Positions 61,189-64,000 of a stretch of 64,000 nucleotides of DNA are shown one piece after another (within the stretch, counting starts at the first letter, position 1; each line of letters opens with the position of its first letter). The stretch is from the NCBI RefSeq assembly GCF_015831345.1, contig NZ_JADWYS010000001.1, positions 1,436,118-1,500,117 on the forward strand, given 5' to 3'. This DNA comes from Caenimonas aquaedulcis (lineage in GTDB: Bacteria > Pseudomonadota > Gammaproteobacteria > Burkholderiales > Burkholderiaceae_C). A program made the translations under genes and the position numbers. A model generated the notes under the pieces. That model ran no database searches and was not told the origin of the DNA. It saw only the letters and a list, made by a program, of their open reading frames with translations.

Positions 61189-61653
61189 CTAGAGCCGCGT
61201 GACGCCCTGCCCGGCGACTGCCGCCAGCTGATCCGGCGTCACCCGGTCGGGCGCGATTTCGCGCAGCGGCATCAGCACGAAGGCGCGCTCCCACATTCGC
61301 GGGTGCGGCACTTCCAGGGTGCCGGTGGCGATGCGGCTGTCGCCGTACAGCAGCAGGTCGAGGTCGAGCGTGCGCGGCGCATTGCGGTAGGGCCGCTCGC
61401 GACCGGCGCGCGCCTCGATGGCCTGCAGCTGCGCGAGCAGTTCGTGCGCCCCGAGCTGCGTCGAGACCTGCGCCACGGCATTGATGTAGTCGGGCCCGGA
61501 CGAATCGAGCGGCGCCGTTCGGTACAGCGACGACCGGCGCACGAGGCTCGTCCCCGGCATGCGCGACAGCGCGTCGAAGGCATCGCGCACCGCGCGCGCC
61601 GCATCGCCGAGGTTGGCGCCGAGCGCGACATAGGCGGTCACGGGCTCGCGCAT
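61189..61653 (-). CDS. folK: 2-amino-4-hydroxy-6-hydroxymethyldihydropteridine diphosphokinase
   Basis: A 154-residue HPPK enzyme of folate synthesis: AYVALGANLGD at the start, RTLDLDLLLYG and HPRMWERAFVLMPL, the substrate and Mg-binding blocks. Start at 61653 follows GGAG. It lies 19 bases after the stop of pcnB, the usual betaproteobacterial order. Confidence 0.95.
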   Translation of the reverse strand: MREPVTAYVALGANLGDAARAVRDAFDALSRMPGTSLVRRSSLYRTAPLDSSGPDYINAVAQVSTQLGAHELLAQLQAIEARAGRERPYRNAPRTLDLDLLLYGDSRIATGTLEVPHPRMWERAFVLMPLREIAPDRVTPDQLAAVAGQGVTRL

Positions 61654-61672
61654 CGCGAAAGCTCCCGCGCGA

Positions 61673-63247
61673 TCAGTCCTGCGAGTCGCCCGCCGCCGGC
61701 GCCGCGCCATCGCCGGCCGGCTTGCGGCGGCGGCGACGGCGCTTGCGCGGGGCGTCCGCGCCCGCATCGTCCCCTCCGTCGCCGCGCGATGCTTCCGCCT
61801 GCGCAGGCGGCGCGCCGGCCTCGGAGTCGGCATCGCGGGCGACTGGCCTGGCCACGCGCACCCGCCGCTGGCCCTTGCCCTGCTCGTCACGCAGTTGCGC
61901 GACGAGGTCCTCCCGCACGGCGTCGCTGGCCTGGCTGAACTCCTGCCACCAGTCGGCCAGCACGACATCGACCTCGCCGATGTCGGCGCGCAGGCGCATG
62001 AAGTCGAAGCTCGCGCGGAAGCGCGGCTGCTCGACGAGGCTGAAGGGCGCGCTGCCGGTGCGTTTTTCGAAACGCGGCTGCATCATCCAGATCTCGCGCA
62101 TGTCGGCGGCGAGCTTGCCGCGGCCCGACACGTCGCCGATGCGCGCGTTGAACACGTCGTCGATCGCGTCCTGCAGCGCGGGGAAGGGGTGCTGCCGGTC
62201 CTGCAGGCGCCGCGCCCAGCCGTCGCGCACGTCGGACCACAGCACGCAGGCCAGCAGGAAGCTGGGCGCGACGGGCTTGCCTTCATTGACTCGCCGGTCG
62301 GTGTCCTGCAGCGCCGACTGCACGAAGGGCTCGTCCGCACGTTCGACGACGAGGTCCAGCAGCGGATAGATGCCCCGCGACATGCCCAGCGCCTTCAGCT
62401 GCGCGATGGTCGCGAGCGAATGGCCAGTTTGCAGCAGCTTGAGCATTTCGTCGAACAGCCGGCTTTGCGGCACGTCGGCCAGCAGCGCCTGGCACTGCAC
62501 CAGGGGCGCGGCCGTCTTCGGGTCGAGCTTGAAGCCGAGCGGGTTCAGCTTGGCCGCGAAGCGCACGGCGCGGATGATGCGCACCGGGTCCTCGCGGTAG
62601 CGCGTGAGCGGGTCGCCGATCATGCGCAGGGTGCGTTTCTTCGCGTCCTTGATGCCGTTGTGGTAGTCGACCACGGTCTGCGTTTCCGGGTCGTAGTACA
62701 TCGCGTTGATGGTGAAGTCGCGGCGCGTCGCGTCTTCTTCCTGCGGGCCCCACACGTTGTCGCGCAGCACGCGGCCGGTCGAGTCCACCGCGTGCTTCAT
62801 GCCCGCGAGTTCGCTCTTGCTCGTCTTCTCGTTGCCCGCGACCTGTTCCGCGGCGGCGTTGTCCATGTAGGCGCGGAAGGTCGACACCTCGATCACTTCA
62901 TGTTCGCGCCCTCGGCCGTACACGACGTGCACGATGCGAAAGCGCCGGCCGATGATGAATGCGCGGCGAAAGAGGCTCTTGACCTGCTCCGGCGTGGCCG
63001 ACGTCGCCACGTCGAAGTCCTTGGGCCGCAGGCCGACCAGCAGGTCGCGCACGGCGCCGCCGACGATGTAGGCCTCGTAGCCGGCCTCCTTGAGTGTGTG
63101 CACCACGTTGAGCGCGCGGTCGTCCACGAGCTTCGGGTCGATCCCGTGCTCCTGCGGACCCACTTCCTGGCGCTTGCCGAAACTGGGCTTGCCGCCCTTG
63201 GGGCCGGACGATTTGCCCAGCAGCTTGTCGATGAATTTCTTGATCAT
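61673..63247 (-). CDS. pcnB: polynucleotide adenylyltransferase PcnB
   Basis: A 524-residue poly(A) polymerase I that adds 3' A tails and promotes RNA decay. The class II nucleotidyltransferase core is clear: YIVGGAVRDLLVGLRPKDFDVATSA, RRDFTINAMYY, RTLRMIGDP; then the RNA-binding and basic tail (RKRRRRRRK). Start at 63247 (MIKKFI) overlaps the HAD gene stop as ATGA. An Ala/Asp-rich spacer precedes the tail. Confidence 0.95.
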   Translation of the reverse strand: MIKKFIDKLLGKSSGPKGGKPSFGKRQEVGPQEHGIDPKLVDDRALNVVHTLKEAGYEAYIVGGAVRDLLVGLRPKDFDVATSATPEQVKSLFRRAFIIGRRFRIVHVVYGRGREHEVIEVSTFRAYMDNAAAEQVAGNEKTSKSELAGMKHAVDSTGRVLRDNVWGPQEEDATRRDFTINAMYYDPETQTVVDYHNGIKDAKKRTLRMIGDPLTRYREDPVRIIRAVRFAAKLNPLGFKLDPKTAAPLVQCQALLADVPQSRLFDEMLKLLQTGHSLATIAQLKALGMSRGIYPLLDLVVERADEPFVQSALQDTDRRVNEGKPVAPSFLLACVLWSDVRDGWARRLQDRQHPFPALQDAIDDVFNARIGDVSGRGKLAADMREIWMMQPRFEKRTGSAPFSLVEQPRFRASFDFMRLRADIGEVDVVLADWWQEFSQASDAVREDLVAQLRDEQGKGQRRVRVARPVARDADSEAGAPPAQAEASRGDGGDDAGADAPRKRRRRRRKPAGDGAAPAAGDSQD

Positions 63248-63915
63248 GTCTTGTCGAATAAATCGAGTATGCGCCAGCCGCGCGCCTGCGCGACGGCGCG
63301 CAGGCGCGCGTCCGGGTTGGTCGCCACCGGGTGGTCCACCTGTTCCATGAGGGCCAGGTCGTTGATGGAATCGGTATAGAAAGTCGACTCCACGCCGTCC
63401 CAATCCAGGCCGCGCGCCGCCAGCCATTGGGCCACACGTTGGACCTTGCCTTCGCGCGCGGAGGGAATGCCGGCGATTTCGCCGGTGATCCAGCCGCCGG
63501 CATCGCGCTCCAGCTCGACGGCGATCAGCTCATCCACCCCGAAGGCCTTCGCGATCGGTCGGGTGACGAATTCGTTGGTGGCCGTCACGATCACGAGCTG
63601 GTCGCCCTGCTCGCGGTGGCGCTGCACGAGCTCGAGCGCAGGCTCGCGCAGGGCGGGCCGGATCACGGTCTCCATGAAGAGCCGGTGGGCCTTCTCCGCT
63701 TCCTGCGGGCCACGTTCGCGCACCGCCTGGACGGCGAAGCGCACGTAGTCGTGGATGTCGAGCGTGCCGGCCTTGTAGTGCTCGAAGAATTCGTCGTTGC
63801 GGCGCTTGAACACGACGGGGTCGGTCCAGCCGATGTCCTGGCTGAACACGCCCCAGGAATAGTCGGAGTCGATGGGCAGGAGCGTGTGGTCGAGGTCGAA
63901 GAGCGCGAGCTTCAT
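63244..63915 (-). CDS. HAD-family phosphatase (SerB-like)
   Basis: A 223-residue HAD-superfamily hydrolase: DLDHTLL with Asp7/Asp9, TATNEF as motif II, Lys in REGKVQR and DSINDLALM as the final motif. It belongs to the IB group with phosphoserine phosphatases; the exact substrate is unknown. It is between hda and pcnB, as is usual in Comamonadaceae, and overlaps pcnB by four bases. Confidence 0.93.
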   Translation of the reverse strand: MKLALFDLDHTLLPIDSDYSWGVFSQDIGWTDPVVFKRRNDEFFEHYKAGTLDIHDYVRFAVQAVRERGPQEAEKAHRLFMETVIRPALREPALELVQRHREQGDQLVIVTATNEFVTRPIAKAFGVDELIAVELERDAGGWITGEIAGIPSAREGKVQRVAQWLAARGLDWDGVESTFYTDSINDLALMEQVDHPVATNPDARLRAVAQARGWRILDLFDKT

Positions 63916-63928
63916 GCGCAGGCCGTTT

Positions 63929-64000
63929 TCATTCGCTCTCCAGCATCGCCTTGATCAGCGGAATGGTGATCGCGCGCTTGGTCTGCAGCGCGTAGCCGTC
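63929..64000 (-). CDS. hda: DnaA regulatory inactivator Hda, C-terminal fragment
   Basis: Only the last 23 residues lie in the window (DGYALQTKRAITIPLIKAMLESE). The pattern ALxxKRAITxPLxK is that of the end of Hda, the DnaA-related protein that with the beta clamp switches off DnaA. Its place before the HAD phosphatase and pcnB supports this. The short text leaves some doubt. Confidence 0.7.
   Translation of the reverse strand, partial: DGYALQTKRAITIPLIKAMLESE

Overview
The window is high-GC chromosomal DNA of a betaproteobacterium, most likely a Comamonadaceae member of the Ramlibacter/Variovorax type. This is an inference from gene content: the hda - HAD phosphatase - pcnB - folK order at the right edge, a stand-alone IF-1 paralog, several RcnB-family exported proteins, PXPV-repeat and KGG proteins. 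It has no tRNA, rRNA, CRISPR array, transposase or phage gene that I can see. Genes are tightly packed; the longest stretch without a gene is 9099-9389 (291 bases), which holds two terminators and a possible small RNA.

Layout. 1-3700: end of mutS, an Anbu-type proteasome homologue and two alpha/beta hydrolases, then uppP. 3700-9100: stress-type small proteins, then a run of co-directional membrane genes (DUF2306-like, DUF6622-like, two 2TM proteins, an exported hydrolase) ending in a LytS/LytTR-type two-component system. 9100-17650: a PXPV protein, glnS, then an accessory patch with a ParD/ParE-type toxin-antitoxin pair, a membrane-anchored Mrr-like nuclease, a Tle1-like (DUF2235) lipase, a lipoprotein, an MNT/HEPN-type pair and an exported methyltransferase-like lipoprotein. 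17630-25350: SGNH hydrolase, two paralogous membrane proteins with degenerate GGDEF domains around a PhnB-like protein, a sterol desaturase with a divergent LysR regulator, and an ABC-2 exporter. 25400-31600: an RlpA-like protein, an RcnB remnant, a hybrid histidine kinase broken by a frameshift, an acyltransferase and an Ala/Lys-rich exported protein. 31600-34440: a radical SAM DNA-repair-type protein and a DUF4130-UdgX fusion behind a LexA-like box. 34350-48720: mainly housekeeping and metabolic genes (class II aldolase, EamA, dapA-like, MATE, AstE-like, infA, gshA, HPF) mixed with small stress and RcnB-family genes. 48900-55070: PA2779/PA2778 pair, NUDIX, DUF4864, two L,D-transpeptidases and three small secreted proteins that share an ADRN carboxyl end. 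55160-64000: methyltransferase/DUF808 pair, GNAT, ferredoxin, two multiheme cytochromes c, a protein phosphatase, an orphan ATP-synthase c subunit, folK, pcnB, a HAD phosphatase and the end of hda.

The most unusual window-wide signal is a CCTAC(A/G) element lying mostly 25-130 bases (typically 45-70) upstream of about seventeen separate genes, oriented with the gene in every case. Its targets are mostly small, exported or stress-associated proteins (KGG protein, GlsB, HPF, an IF-1 paralog, two RcnB proteins, lipoprotein, DUF4864, an ADRN protein). A second weak CT/CA-rich block often follows at roughly constant distance. This looks like one promoter or operator class defining a dispersed regulon.
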